NCBI GenBank assembly: GCA_017432885.1
Contig: JAFRIE010000014.1
Location: forward strand, 1-64,000
DNA: 64,000 bases
Origin: Erysipelotrichaceae bacterium
GTDB lineage: Bacteria; Bacillota_I; Bacilli_A; Erysipelotrichales; Erysipelotrichaceae
Reading direction: 5' to 3'
Shown one piece after another: positions 43,668 to 54,574 of this stretch. Under the pieces are notes generated by a model. It ran no database searches. It worked only from the letters and a program-made list of their open reading frames with translations, and was not told the origin of the DNA. Numbering within the stretch: position 1 is the first letter of the stretch; the number at the start of each line of letters is the position of its first letter. Position numbers and translations under genes: made by a program.

Positions 43668-44690
43668 CTAGTGGAACATATCTTCAATTTCCTTGCAGAT
43701 GAAATCCAGGAGATTGACGACTCTACTGTATTCCATCCTTCTAGGTCCCACGACCATCAGTCTGGCATTTTCGTTCGGATTGTCCGATAGACGGATCTCG
43801 CTGGAAACGATCGCAATGTCATCTTTCCATACCAGTTCCGTGCCTTTCGGTGTAATGGCTACGACATCGTTGTTTCCGGTCTGTTTATCAACCAGACTTC
43901 TAAAGAGTCTGGAATCATCAAAGAACTTGGTAAGTTCTTTCAGTTTTTCGATATCGGCGTATTCCGGCTGATACATCATGTTGGTTGTACCGTCGAAATA
44001 CAGCGTTTCGGAAGCAAACTTGACGAAGGCGCCGGCAAAAGCGTTGTACAGCATTTCAAAGCGCTGTACGGACTTGGTCAGGATCGGCTTCAGAGATTCC
44101 AGTTTCTCCGGCAGATCGTGAATCGGCGTACCTCTTAGCCTGTCATTGAGAATATCAGTACAGGTCTGAATATCTTCGATCGGAACTTCATCCTGAAAGT
44201 TGAAAGTCTTGTTTTCGGTATAACCGGTGTTGCTGATGAAGACGCAGACAGCCGTTTTTGGATCGATCTGGAAGACTTTAATGTGTTCCAGGGTCTGGTT
44301 CTTGGCGTCAGGTCCCAGCATTCCGCTGGCAAGATTGGTCATTTCTGAAACGATCTTGCAGGATTCTTTGATCGCATCTTCGATGTTGGCGGAACGGCGG
44401 TCAAAGATATTCGACAGAGCATATTTTACTTCATCGTCCATGTCCTTCTTCAACAGGTGTTCGCAATAATACTGATAGCCTTTGTTGGAAGGAATACGTC
44501 CTGCGGAAGTATGCGGTTTTTCCAGATAGCCCATCGATTCCAGAGCGGCCATATCATTTCGGATCGTTGCACTGGAATAAGGCAGATCATACTTATCAAC
44601 CAGCGTTTTAGAACCGACAGGTTCCGCCGTTGATACGAATTCATCCACAATGGCTCTAAGAATTTCGACCATTCTCTGTGTCAATGCCAT
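43668..44690 (-). CDS. hrcA: Heat-inducible repressor HrcA
   Basis: 340-aa repressor of class I heat-shock genes. N-terminal winged helix ('LRAIVDEFVSTAEPVGSKTLVDKYDLPYSSATIRNDMAALESMGYL'), then a GAF-like domain. It binds CIRCE and its activity is maintained by GroE in the family. SD is AAAGGAGG. Two CIRCE sites in its own promoter provide autoregulation of hrcA-grpE-dnaK-dnaJ. Confidence 0.97.
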   Translation of the reverse strand: MALTQRMVEILRAIVDEFVSTAEPVGSKTLVDKYDLPYSSATIRNDMAALESMGYLEKPHTSAGRIPSNKGYQYYCEHLLKKDMDDEVKYALSNIFDRRSANIEDAIKESCKIVSEMTNLASGMLGPDAKNQTLEHIKVFQIDPKTAVCVFISNTGYTENKTFNFQDEVPIEDIQTCTDILNDRLRGTPIHDLPEKLESLKPILTKSVQRFEMLYNAFAGAFVKFASETLYFDGTTNMMYQPEYADIEKLKELTKFFDDSRLFRSLVDKQTGNNDVVAITPKGTELVWKDDIAIVSSEIRLSDNPNENARLMVVGPRRMEYSRVVNLLDFICKEIEDMFH

Positions 44691-44703
44691 TCGACCACCT
44701 CCT

Positions 44704-44730
44704 TTAGCACTCTTAACTTTCTATTGCTAA
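44704..44730. promoter_or_regulatory. CIRCE element 1 upstream of hrcA (degenerate)
   Basis: TTAGCACTC-N9-TATTGCTAA. The left arm is perfect and the right arm has two mismatches. It touches the -10 of the hrcA promoter. Confidence 0.8.
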
Positions 44731-44757
44731 TATACAACATTAAATTGGCACTGTCAA
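44729..44757 (-). promoter_or_regulatory. hrcA operon promoter
   Basis: Minus-strand TTGACA (44752-44757), 17-base spacer, TATATT (44729-44734). CIRCE elements lie across both hexamers. Confidence 0.88.
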
Positions 44758-44771
44758 CAGGTAAGTGCTAA
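44745..44771. promoter_or_regulatory. CIRCE element 2 upstream of hrcA
   Basis: TTGGCACTG-N9-AAGTGCTAA, covering the -35. Mismatches are few and symmetrical in position. Confidence 0.82.
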
Positions 44772-44789
44772 TTTAAGGGAATTGAAAAA

Positions 44790-44815
44790 CATCTATTTAT
44801 ATGCCCGAATAGATG
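44790..44815. other. Inverted repeat upstream of hrcA promoter
   Basis: CATCTATT (44790-44797) and AATAGATG (44808-44815) with a 10-base loop, between the coaD terminator and the hrcA promoter. No function recognised. Confidence 0.4.
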
Positions 44816-44832
44816 CCTATGAACTCTCCAAT

Positions 44833-44855
44833 AAAAAAATAGCCGTAAGGCTATT
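44833..44855 (-). terminator. coaD terminator
   Basis: AATAGCC-GTAA-GGCTATT hairpin with a T7 run on the minus strand, overlapping the coaD stop codon. Confidence 0.85.
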
Positions 44856-45330
44856 GATAAAGTTTCTCTGAAACTTCCTTCATGATAGTTTCAGGGATAT
44901 AAGAACGGATATCTCCTTTGAATGCCGCGATCTCTTTGGCAATTGAAGAAGACAAGAAGGACAGTTCCGGTCTGGCAACCATGAAGACTGTTTCTATGTC
45001 TTCGTTCAGTTGCATGTTGGCAGTTGCCAGAGCAAGTTCCGATTCATAATCCGAAACGGCCCTGATTCCTCTGACAATGATTTTACAGTTAAGATCTTTT
45101 GCCAGATTTACGGTTAATCCCTCTCCTATTACGACTGTGACATTCTCCAGATCAGAAACACATTTCTCGATCATTTCTTTTCTCTCTTCTTTCGAAAAGG
45201 TACACTTTTTGTTTCTGTTTTCCATGACCGCAATAATCAGATGGTCATAAATCCTTGCGGCTCTTTTGATGACATCCAGATGTCCTACGGTAATCGGATC
45301 AAATGTTCCGGGATAGATCGCTTTAATCAT
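44851..45330 (-). CDS. coaD: Phosphopantetheine adenylyltransferase
   Basis: Penultimate step of coenzyme A synthesis (4'-phosphopantetheine plus ATP to dephospho-CoA). 159 aa from the ATG at 45330 ('MIKAIYPGTFDPITVGHLDVI', SD AAAGGAAG). It has the nucleotidyltransferase T/HxGH motif and 'LSSSIAKEIAAF' near the C-terminus. It overlaps rsmD by 8 bases; rsmD-coaD is a conserved pair. Confidence 0.95.
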   Translation of the reverse strand: MIKAIYPGTFDPITVGHLDVIKRAARIYDHLIIAVMENRNKKCTFSKEERKEMIEKCVSDLENVTVVIGEGLTVNLAKDLNCKIIVRGIRAVSDYESELALATANMQLNEDIETVFMVARPELSFLSSSIAKEIAAFKGDIRSYIPETIMKEVSEKLYQ

Positions 45331-45874
45331 TTTTTTCTTCCTTTCGATAATACAAAAGCTTGCTAATGCCATATCTTTTTTCTTTAAACTTTACAAAACC
45401 CGGATAAAAATCATCCAGATCCGTGTTTTTTCTCACTTCCAGTATCATTATACCTTTTTCTTTTAAGAGTCCATACGCTTTCACGTAAGAGAAGATCTCT
45501 TCATATTCCGCGAAGGCATACGGCGGATCGCAGTAAATATAGTCAAAAACCCGGCCGGTCATTTCTCTGAGACAGTTCTTATAGTCCAGATTAAGAACCA
45601 TTCTGTTTTCTTTGACTTTCATTAAATTGCTTTTAATTACTTTTACAGCTTCCCTGTTGATATCATTAAACACTACTTCTGCCGCGCCTCTGGATAATGC
45701 TTCCAGTCCGATTGCACCGGATCCGGCAAAAAGATCAAGAAAACACGTATCTGAAAAGATGGCAATGCTGGAAAACAGAGCTTCTTTTACCATATCTCTT
45801 GTCGGTCGGGTGATTTCTTCTCCGGCAAGCGTATTAATCGGCGTTCTCTTGTATTTTCCCGCGATGATCCTCAT
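45323..45874 (-). CDS. rsmD: 16S rRNA (guanine966-N2)-methyltransferase RsmD
   Basis: 183-aa SAM methyltransferase of the 30S assembly pathway. N-terminus 'MRIIAGKYKRTPI', motif I 'LDLFAGSGAIGLEALSRGA', catalytic 'CDPPYAF'. SD is AAGGAAAT inside the end of ftsW; it overlaps ftsW by 41 bases and coaD by 8. Confidence 0.94.
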   Translation of the reverse strand: MRIIAGKYKRTPINTLAGEEITRPTRDMVKEALFSSIAIFSDTCFLDLFAGSGAIGLEALSRGAAEVVFNDINREAVKVIKSNLMKVKENRMVLNLDYKNCLREMTGRVFDYIYCDPPYAFAEYEEIFSYVKAYGLLKEKGIMILEVRKNTDLDDFYPGFVKFKEKRYGISKLLYYRKEEKND

Positions 45875-47024
45875 TGTTGATTTCCTTGCTTTTTTCTATT
45901 TCATTCTGGGCAATCCCTAAAGCCGCCAGTGCGGCAAGCAGCGATGATCCGCCTGAACTGATCAGCAGGATCGGTACTCCCGTCAAAGGAATCAGTCCGC
46001 TTACACCTCCGACATTAAGAATGAAATGTATGATAAAGTATATCGAAACGCCAAGCAGCACCATTCTGCTAAAGTTATCTTTGCTGTGTATCGAGACAGA
46101 AATGATTGGAAAAAGCATCAATCCGTATACGATGATAAAACCGATAAAACCGGCAGCACCCAGCTCTTCGACAATTACCGGCAAAATAAAGTCGTTGGAT
46201 GGGTTCGGGAAATTCATGTATTTGTGAATCGAATTGCCGTATCCAAGACCGAACCATCCCCCGTTGGCAAAACTGACCAGAGACATGATCAGATGATAAC
46301 CGTTATCATACTGGTAGAGGAATGGATCGGCGGCAGCCAGGAATCTTCCTACCATATAGTTGTCTGCGTGTTTCTTTAACAGTTCTGTAACCGGTTCGCT
46401 CATGGCCAGCAAAGCCAAAGCCAAGCCCAGCAGAATCAGGCCTGTCAAAAGCAGCTGACAAAGACGTAGCTGTTTATAGCCCGGAACCAGGGTAATGCAG
46501 TAGCAGATCACAAACAGAACGACTGCTGAACCGAAATCGTGCTGATAAACAGCGATGACGAGGAAATAGACGGCAGCCGCTATGGCATATCTCTTCAGTT
46601 CATCAAGATTCTCATCCTGACGATCCTTGCTTAACAGTTTGGCGGCAAACACGATCATGAACACTTTTGCGAATTCAGAAGGCTGTACTGTAATGTTTGA
46701 TGTAATATCGATCCATCCGTAGGCTCCGTTTCTCCCGCCAAACAGACGGCATGCCAGTAAGGCCAGCAGAATCAGGCCGTAAACGAACCAGTAAATATAA
46801 ATGGAAAAACGGCGGTACGGAAAATGCATCAGGATGAAATATGCCGTAAGTCCCAAAAGCGTAAATACAGCCTGTTTGACCATGATCGATGTTAAATAGG
46901 AGGTGTCTCCTGCAGAATTGCCCATTTCTGCGGAGGCAATCATCAGAAAACCGAAAACAGCCAGTATTGCTACGGCGATCGATATTCTGATATCGCCCAG
47001 TAAAAATCTGATTTTCTTTTGCAC
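45834..47024 (-). CDS. ftsW: SEDS peptidoglycan polymerase FtsW/RodA
   Basis: 396-aa SEDS glycosyltransferase with ten membrane helices, polymerising lipid II at the septum or side wall. Family signatures are 'TVQPSEFAKVFMI', 'HDFGSAVVLF' and 'GVSGLIPLTGVPILLISSGGSS'. It could be FtsW or RodA; the SEDS family does not separate them by motif alone. The start is GTG at 47024, six bases downstream of TAAAAT and without SD, so the mRNA is probably leaderless with a GTG start. It is displaced from the murG-divIB cluster at the other end of the window. Confidence 0.9.
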   Translation of the reverse strand: MQKKIRFLLGDIRISIAVAILAVFGFLMIASAEMGNSAGDTSYLTSIMVKQAVFTLLGLTAYFILMHFPYRRFSIYIYWFVYGLILLALLACRLFGGRNGAYGWIDITSNITVQPSEFAKVFMIVFAAKLLSKDRQDENLDELKRYAIAAAVYFLVIAVYQHDFGSAVVLFVICYCITLVPGYKQLRLCQLLLTGLILLGLALALLAMSEPVTELLKKHADNYMVGRFLAAADPFLYQYDNGYHLIMSLVSFANGGWFGLGYGNSIHKYMNFPNPSNDFILPVIVEELGAAGFIGFIIVYGLMLFPIISVSIHSKDNFSRMVLLGVSIYFIIHFILNVGGVSGLIPLTGVPILLISSGGSSLLAALAALGIAQNEIEKSKEINNEDHRGKIQENAD

Positions 47025-47030
47025 AAACCC

Positions 47031-47036
47031 ATTTTA
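47031..47036 (-). promoter_or_regulatory. ftsW promoter -10, leaderless GTG type
   Basis: Minus-strand TAAAAT exactly six bases before the ftsW GTG. It is back to back with the def -10, 15 bases away. Confidence 0.65.
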
Positions 47037-47051
47037 GCATAATTGTGGTAT

Positions 47052-47057
47052 TATAAT
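47052..47057 (+). promoter_or_regulatory. def promoter -10, leaderless type
   Basis: TATAAT exactly six bases before the def ATG; no Shine-Dalgarno. The -35 region overlaps the divergent ftsW promoter. Confidence 0.68.
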
Positions 47058-47063
47058 ATTGTT

Positions 47064-47624
47064 ATGCTGATTAACAACGATACAATAATCAAGGACAACG
47101 ACCCTTTGATTCGGGAAAAATCAATTGATGTTTCTTTGCCGCTGTGTGCCGAAGATAAAGAGACGCTTTTGCAGATGCTGAAATACGTCGACGATTCTAC
47201 GGTCCCGGAAATTGCCGAGAAAGAAAACCTCAGGCCTGCCGTAGGGATCAGCGCAATACAGATCGGCATTCCAAAGAAAATGACGGCAATTATCCTGAAA
47301 GATGAAGAAGGCAAGAAGCTGTGTGAATACGCACTGGTTAATCCTAAGATCGTTTCCAATTCCGTTGAACAGACTTATCTGGAATCAGGAGAAGGATGTT
47401 TATCGGTAGCAGAGGATCATGAAGGTTATGTCTATCGTTCTGCCAGAGTGAAAGTAAAGGCTTATGACGCCTTACAGGAAAAGGATATTGAGATCAAGGC
47501 GCAGGGCTATCTGGCTGTCGTTCTTCAGCATGAACTGGACCATTTTAAAGGGATCCTTTTCTATGACCGTATCAACAAAGCGAATCCGTTCCATAAGGAT
47601 CCGGACGCTCAGGCCATTGAATAA
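47064..47624 (+). CDS. def: Peptide deformylase
   Basis: Metal-dependent enzyme that removes the N-formyl group from nascent proteins. 186 aa from the ATG at 47064. Three signature motifs: 'GISAIQIG', 'EGCLSV' and 'QHELDH', giving the Cys-His-His metal site and catalytic Glu. The insertions make it type 2, the Firmicute form. The frame opens seven codons earlier but the promoter position favours 47064. Confidence 0.95.
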   Translation: MLINNDTIIKDNDPLIREKSIDVSLPLCAEDKETLLQMLKYVDDSTVPEIAEKENLRPAVGISAIQIGIPKKMTAIILKDEEGKKLCEYALVNPKIVSNSVEQTYLESGEGCLSVAEDHEGYVYRSARVKVKAYDALQEKDIEIKAQGYLAVVLQHELDHFKGILFYDRINKANPFHKDPDAQAIE

Positions 47625-47645
47625 ATACAAGCATATGGAGGATAG

Positions 47646-49406
47646 ATGAATCTAACAAAACACTATTACAGCCCAAAAGCAAACGGTCCTTCTTTCGGAT
47701 ACAGCGGTAAAAACTATGATCCGCAAAAAGATACACTGGTTTATGCTCTTGGAGGACTGGGAGAAGTCGGTAAAAACATGTACTGTTTTGAACATGACGA
47801 TGAAATCATCGTCATTGATGCAGGCGTCAAATTTCCTGATGATGAACTGCTAGGTGTTGACTATGTTATACCCGACTATACACATTTAATTAAAAACAAA
47901 GATAAGGTTAAGGCGTTGATTATCACCCATGGACATGAGGATCATATCGGAGGAATTCCGTTTTTTCTGCTCGCCTGTCCGGTGAAGAAAATCTATGCGC
48001 CTCGATTCGCAAAGGCTCTGATTGAGAAAAAACTGCAGGAGAGAAGAAGGCCGGCATCGACGGAAGTTATCGAGATCAATGAGGATTCCGCCATACAGAC
48101 CAATCATTTCCGGATCGGTTTCTTTAACACGGTCCACTCGATCCCGGATTCATTAGGCGTTCTGATCAATACGCCAAATGGAAGAATCGTAGAAACAGGT
48201 GACTTTAAATTCGACCTGACTCCGGTCGGACAGAATTCAGATTATCAGAAAATGGCCTATATCGGTGCTGCAGGTGTTACATTGCTGATGTCCGATTCAA
48301 CCAATGCCGAAGTCGACGGTTTTTCTATTTCCGAAAAACAGGTTGCTTCTGCAATCAATGACATCATGAAAAAAACAACAGGCAGGATCCTGATCTCTAC
48401 ATTCGCATCAAACGTCAATCGTCTCGCTCAAATCATAAAGGCAGCCAAGAACTGCGGCAGAAAAGTCGTCGTATTCGGACGTTCTATGGAAAATGTCGTG
48501 GAGATCGGCCTACAGATGAAAACGATCGATGTTCCGGAAGATACTTTCCTTTCTCCGGAACTAGTCAATCAGTATGCTCCGGAGAAACTTTGCATCGTCT
48601 GTACCGGTTCGCAGGGAGAAGCTCTGGCTGCTTTAAGCAGGATCGCCAACGGATCTCACAAATACGTCAAAATCATTCCGGGAGATACCGTCGTATTTTC
48701 TTCCAGTGCCATCCCGGGCAATGCTTTGAATATCGGAGGAATTGTAAATCAGCTGATGCGGAATGGGGCCAGAGTTCTGGAAAACTCGGCATTATCGTCT
48801 TTACATACGACCGGGCACGCTTCAAAGGAAGAGCAGAAGCTGATGCTTCAGCTGATTAAGCCGAAGTATTTCATGCCGATGCATGGAGAATACAAGATGC
48901 TGAAGCTGCATGCCGATTCCGCAATCGAAACAGGTATTCCAAAAGAAAACTGTTTCATTTGTGCCAATGGCGATGCTCTTGTCTTACATGAAGGCGAAGT
49001 CTACCGTTCCAACACCAGAATCCAGACAGATGCCATTTATGTAGATGGTAACGATATTTCAGGCCTTTCTACTTCTGTATTAAAAGACCGAAAGATCCTT
49101 GCAGATAATGGCATGGTTGCCGTCGTCGTTTGTATCGATTCCCGGTCCAACAAGATCCTTTGCAAGCCGGGTATCGTTTCCCGCGGCTTTGTTTATCTGA
49201 AAGAATCGCAAACTCTGATTAAAGAAGCAGAAACACTGGTCTATGATGCCCTAAGAAATGCCATGAAACAGAAAGTGACTTTTGGTGATTTGAAAAACTG
49301 TATCCGGAATACACTGGAACCTTTCCTTTACGAAAAAACCAACCGAAACCCTATTGTTATACCGGTCATTCTGAATCATGTCGATGCAATGAAAAAAGAG
49401 AGCTAA
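47646..49406 (+). CDS. rnj: Ribonuclease J
   Basis: 586-aa metallo-beta-lactamase/beta-CASP nuclease with 5'-exo and endonuclease activity, central to Firmicute mRNA decay. Zinc motif 'THGHEDHIGG', later 'GDFKFDLTPVG', 'MSDSTNAE', beta-CASP 'TGSQGEALAAL' and 'MHGEYKMLKLHAD', then the C-terminal domain. SD is GGAGG, 5 bases before ATG. Downstream of def by 21 bases, probably co-transcribed. J1 versus J2 cannot be decided here. Confidence 0.95.
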   Translation: MNLTKHYYSPKANGPSFGYSGKNYDPQKDTLVYALGGLGEVGKNMYCFEHDDEIIVIDAGVKFPDDELLGVDYVIPDYTHLIKNKDKVKALIITHGHEDHIGGIPFFLLACPVKKIYAPRFAKALIEKKLQERRRPASTEVIEINEDSAIQTNHFRIGFFNTVHSIPDSLGVLINTPNGRIVETGDFKFDLTPVGQNSDYQKMAYIGAAGVTLLMSDSTNAEVDGFSISEKQVASAINDIMKKTTGRILISTFASNVNRLAQIIKAAKNCGRKVVVFGRSMENVVEIGLQMKTIDVPEDTFLSPELVNQYAPEKLCIVCTGSQGEALAALSRIANGSHKYVKIIPGDTVVFSSSAIPGNALNIGGIVNQLMRNGARVLENSALSSLHTTGHASKEEQKLMLQLIKPKYFMPMHGEYKMLKLHADSAIETGIPKENCFICANGDALVLHEGEVYRSNTRIQTDAIYVDGNDISGLSTSVLKDRKILADNGMVAVVVCIDSRSNKILCKPGIVSRGFVYLKESQTLIKEAETLVYDALRNAMKQKVTFGDLKNCIRNTLEPFLYEKTNRNPIVIPVILNHVDAMKKES

Positions 49407-49421
49407 ACAGCTCTCTTTTTT
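49394..49421. terminator. Bidirectional terminator, rnj / eno
   Basis: AAAAGAGAGCT / AGCTCTCTTTT stem with a T7 run, between convergent genes; overlaps the rnj stop codon. Confidence 0.9.
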
Positions 49422-49440
49422 TGTTTCCTCTTATTTCTGA

Positions 49441-51503
<2,063 letters not shown>

Positions 51504-51512
51504 GTCCGCTCC

Positions 51513-52733
51513 TTATTTTTCGTTAATGATATCAACGCCAGGCAGTCCGTTACCTTCCAGGAATTCCAGGGAAGCGCCGCCACCGGTAGATACGTGGCTA
51601 ACCTTATCGGCATAACCTAACTGTTTGATCGCTGCCGCAGAATCACCACCGCCAATGATGGTCGTACCTTCCGTTTCAGCCAGAGCCTTGGCAACTTCAT
51701 TTGTACCCTTAGCCAGTACTGGATTCTCAAAGACACCCATCGGACCATTCCAGACGACTGTCTTGGCTTCCTTAACTTTGTTAGCAAACAGTTCAGCAGT
51801 CTTTGGACCGATATCCAGACCCTGCTTATCAGCCGGGATCGCATCGACATCAACGACTTCTGTTTCAATTGGAGCATCGATCGGATCAGGGAAGCTGTCG
51901 GCTACGACGGTATCGACAGGGAGTAAAAGTTCCTTGCCGAGTTCCTTAGCTTTTTCCAGCATTTCCTTGCAGTAGTCAAGCTTTTCGTCATCAACCAGTG
52001 ATTCACCGATCTCTTTGCCCTGTGCCTTCAGGAATGTATAAGCCATGCCACCGCCAATAATCAATGTATCGCACTTCTCCAGCAGATTGCTGATGACTTT
52101 CAGTTTATCGGCAACCTTGGCACCGCCCAGAATACCAACAAACGGTCTAACCGGATTCTCAACGGCATCACCCAGGAACTTCAGTTCTTTTTCTACCAGG
52201 AAACCGGCAGCACTTGGCAAATGGGTAGGAATACCGACAGTAGATGCGTGCGCTCTGTGGACAGAACCAAAAGCGTCTTCTACGAACAGATCACCTAATG
52301 AAGCCCAGTATTTGCCCAGTTCTTCATCATTCTTGGATTCGCCTTTTTCGTATCTGGTGTTCTGCATCAGTACGACTTCGCCTTCCTTCATATTGTTGAT
52401 GGCATCTTCCAGTTCAACACCTTTTGTCGCATTGACGAAGATAACCTTGTTGTCAGGAAGGTATTCCTGCAGTTTCTTGGCAACGATAGCCATGTCATTT
52501 TTCTTTTTTGCAGCTTCGATCTCTTCTTCGCTCTTCTTATAATCGACTTTGCCAAGATGAGAAAGCAGAATGACTTTAGCCTTGTTTTCAAGTAAATATC
52601 GGATCGTCGGAAGTGCTGCGACCACTCTGTTGTCATCCGTGATCACATCTCCCTTATGAGGCACGTTAAAGTCTACTCTGACGATGACTTTTTTGCCCGC
52701 AACATCTAAATCTGTAACCAGCCTTTTAGCCAT
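51513..52733 (-). CDS. pgk: Phosphoglycerate kinase
   Basis: 406-aa glycolytic kinase forming ATP from 1,3-bisphosphoglycerate. '[13 protein letters not shown]', 'LLSHLGKVD', '[12 protein letters not shown]' and the C-terminal '[13 protein letters not shown]'. SD is TAGGAGG. Heads pgk-tpiA-eno; gapA and a phosphoglycerate mutase are not in this cluster. Confidence 0.98.
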   Translation of the reverse strand: MAKRLVTDLDVAGKKVIVRVDFNVPHKGDVITDDNRVVAALPTIRYLLENKAKVILLSHLGKVDYKKSEEEIEAAKKKNDMAIVAKKLQEYLPDNKVIFVNATKGVELEDAINNMKEGEVVLMQNTRYEKGESKNDEELGKYWASLGDLFVEDAFGSVHRAHASTVGIPTHLPSAAGFLVEKELKFLGDAVENPVRPFVGILGGAKVADKLKVISNLLEKCDTLIIGGGMAYTFLKAQGKEIGESLVDDEKLDYCKEMLEKAKELGKELLLPVDTVVADSFPDPIDAPIETEVVDVDAIPADKQGLDIGPKTAELFANKVKEAKTVVWNGPMGVFENPVLAKGTNEVAKALAETEGTTIIGGGDSAAAIKQLGYADKVSHVSTGGGASLEFLEGNGLPGVDIINEK

Positions 52734-52760
52734 AACAAAAATCCTCCTAAATACATCATC

Positions 52761-52766
52761 ATTATA
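52761..52766 (-). promoter_or_regulatory. pgk-tpiA-eno promoter, extended -10
   Basis: Minus-strand TG-T-TATAAT about 28 bases before the pgk ATG, with an SD-containing leader. Confidence 0.7.
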
Positions 52767-52781
52767 ACATTACTGCATATA

Positions 52782-52804
52782 AAAAGAAGGTCAATTTACC
52801 TTCC
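52782..52804 (-). terminator. Terminator overlapping the end of a 44-codon ORF
   Basis: GAAGGT-AAATTG-ACCTTC hairpin then T5 on the minus strand, just before the pgk promoter. Confidence 0.65.
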
Positions 52805-52925
52805 CTTTCACGTTTTCATCCTTTTTCTTCCGGCCTTTTTCTTCGATGCCGTATTCTTCACACTTCTGCGTATATTCTTTCTCCGCGGCATCCAGTTCGG
52901 CAAGGATCTCTTCTAAACTTCTCAT
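52791..52925 (-). CDS. 44-aa highly charged small protein
   Basis: Short ORF upstream of pgk. It begins 'MRSLEEILAELDAAEKEYT' and continues with a Lys/Glu-rich tail. The ATG has an SD (GAGG, 6-base gap), and a TAGAAT -10 candidate lies about 25 bases upstream. The sequence looks like a single charged helix or short coiled coil. It ends in its own terminator, which argues for a real gene. Function unknown. Confidence 0.55.
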   Translation of the reverse strand: MRSLEEILAELDAAEKEYTQKCEEYGIEEKGRKKKDENVKGKVN

Positions 52926-52965
52926 AATCTACCTCACAACATTTCCAATTCTAACACATTTTATT

Positions 52966-52971
52966 TAAAAT
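52966..52971 (+). promoter_or_regulatory. yigZ promoter -10, leaderless type
   Basis: TAAAAT exactly six bases before the yigZ ATG; no Shine-Dalgarno. Confidence 0.62.
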
Positions 52972-52977
52972 AGAGAT

Positions 52978-53574
52978 ATGTATTTGAAAGAAGAAACAAG
53001 CAATACGACAATCGTTGAAAAGTCCCGTTTCATCTGTTATCTGAAACATGTCACAACGGAAGAAGAATATAAGTCATATCTGACCTCAATCAGAAAAATG
53101 CACCACGATGCGACACATGTGTGTTCTGCTTTTGTCTGTGGCAGTATCCGCCGTTCCAGCGATGATGGCGAGCCCTCCGGTACGGCAGGAGTTCCTATTC
53201 TGAATGTTCTGGACAAGAAAGGTTTGGATGAGACCTGTGCCCTGGTTGTAAGATATTTCGGCGGAATTAAGCTGGGAACAGGAGGACTGATCCGGGCTTA
53301 TGGAAATGCAGTCAGCGAATGTCTGAAACAGGCAATGCTTGTAGAAGATCGGATCTATCCGAAATATGCATTGACTTTGAATTATGAAACAGCTAATAAA
53401 ATCGGCTATTATCTAAAAAACAGCACGATCCTGCTGGATACCGTCTATGATACGGACATTACCTATTATTTTGCTTTAGAAGATGAAAGACAACTGGAAA
53501 AAATCAAAGAATTCACCAGAGGGATAATTCCGGAAAAGATCGGTGAAGAATGTATTCAGAAAGTAGTAGAATAG
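52978..53574 (+). CDS. yigZ: YigZ/IMPACT-family protein
   Basis: 198-aa member of UPF0029. The N-terminal Impact domain has 'KSRFICYLKHV', 'HHDATHVCSAFVCG', 'SDDGEPSGTAGVPIL' and 'VVRYFGGIKLGTGGLIRAYG'; a small C-terminal DUF1949-type ferredoxin-like domain follows. The eukaryotic homologue IMPACT acts in GCN2 signalling; the bacterial role is unsettled. The start is set by the TAAAAT-six-base-ATG pattern. Confidence 0.92.
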   Translation: MYLKEETSNTTIVEKSRFICYLKHVTTEEEYKSYLTSIRKMHHDATHVCSAFVCGSIRRSSDDGEPSGTAGVPILNVLDKKGLDETCALVVRYFGGIKLGTGGLIRAYGNAVSECLKQAMLVEDRIYPKYALTLNYETANKIGYYLKNSTILLDTVYDTDITYYFALEDERQLEKIKEFTRGIIPEKIGEECIQKVVE

Positions 53575-53578
53575 AAGT

Positions 53579-53923
53579 ATGAAAACCGCAAATTACCTGA
53601 TAGGAATTCTAGATATTCTTCTGACTGCCGTCGTTCTGGGTACGGCGCTTGTTCTTCTGTTCCGGATAAAAAAGACAGTCAAGGCGATGGAATCGCTGTC
53701 CGGCAGTATCCAAATCATGAACACTGAGCTGAATGTCGTTAAACAGAAAACAGATAGAATCAAGGCGTCTGCGGATTCTTTCAAGTTTTTTACTTCCCTG
53801 TACATCATTCTGATTGTGATTAAGGAAACGCTAAAAAGCTGGAAATATGACAAATCGCTGCCCGGTTCGTTTGCCAGTGCCTATATGCGACATTCAAAAC
53901 AGATTAAAAAAATACGTATATAA
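53579..53923 (+). CDS. Small membrane protein downstream of yigZ
   Basis: 114-aa protein of unknown function. One clear N-terminal transmembrane helix (about 5-28), a coiled-coil-like middle ('AMESLSGSIQIMNTELNVVKQKTDRIKASADSF') and possibly a second hydrophobic stretch ('TSLYIILIVIKETL'). It starts 4 bases after the yigZ stop, so it is probably in the same operon. TAGAAT also happens to lie six bases before this ATG. It loosely resembles DUF948-type membrane proteins. Confidence 0.7.
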   Translation: MKTANYLIGILDILLTAVVLGTALVLLFRIKKTVKAMESLSGSIQIMNTELNVVKQKTDRIKASADSFKFFTSLYIILIVIKETLKSWKYDKSLPGSFASAYMRHSKQIKKIRI

Positions 53924-53950
53924 AAGGAGATCATCGGATCCCCTTTTCTT
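53922..53950. terminator. Bidirectional terminator before upp
   Basis: AAAAGG...GATC-ATCG-GATC...CCTTTT hairpin followed by a T-run, between convergent genes. Confidence 0.82.
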
Positions 53951-53953
53951 TTT

Positions 53954-54574
53954 TTACTTTGTACCGTAGATCCTGTCTCCGGCATCTCCCAGGCCAGGAA
54001 CAATATAGCCGATCTCATTGAGATGATCATCCAGGGCAGCCAGATACAGATCAACATCCGGGTGTGCTTCTGTGAACGCTTTTACGCCTTCCGGGGCACC
54101 TACCAGTGAAACCATACGGATTTTTTTGGCGCCTCTTTCTTTCACTTTGGTGACGGCAGCGATCGAACTGCCTCCCGTCGCCAGCATCGGATCCAATACC
54201 AGCACGACGCCATCTGAAAGTTCCTTCGGGAACTTGGCGAAGTATTCGACCGGTTCCAGCGTTTCTTCGTCTCGGTAAAGTCCCATGAAACCGATCTTGG
54301 CTGTAGGAACCAGATCCATGATTCCGTTGACCAGGCCCATTCCTGCCCGCAGGATCGGAACCAGAATGACTTCTCCGTCCATCATCTTTGTAGTGCACGG
54401 ACCCATCGGTGTCGTGATATGAACTTCCTTCATCGGCAGGTCTCTCAAGACCTCGTATGCCATCAGGGAAGCGATCTCGTCGAGGTTCTCTCTGAAATCC
54501 TTATGTCCGGTTTCTTCCATGCGCATCAGAGCGAGTTTATGGGTAATAAGCGGGTGATCAAATATCGTAACCAT
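53954..54574 (-). CDS. upp: Uracil phosphoribosyltransferase
   Basis: 206-aa salvage enzyme making UMP from uracil and PRPP. '[15 protein letters not shown]', the PRPP-binding motif '[18 protein letters not shown]' and the C-terminal uracil site '[17 protein letters not shown]'. SD AGGAGG; TATAAT at 54599-54604 on the minus strand. Single-gene transcript. Confidence 0.97.
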   Translation of the reverse strand: MVTIFDHPLITHKLALMRMEETGHKDFRENLDEIASLMAYEVLRDLPMKEVHITTPMGPCTTKMMDGEVILVPILRAGMGLVNGIMDLVPTAKIGFMGLYRDEETLEPVEYFAKFPKELSDGVVLVLDPMLATGGSSIAAVTKVKERGAKKIRMVSLVGAPEGVKAFTEAHPDVDLYLAALDDHLNEIGYIVPGLGDAGDRIYGTK

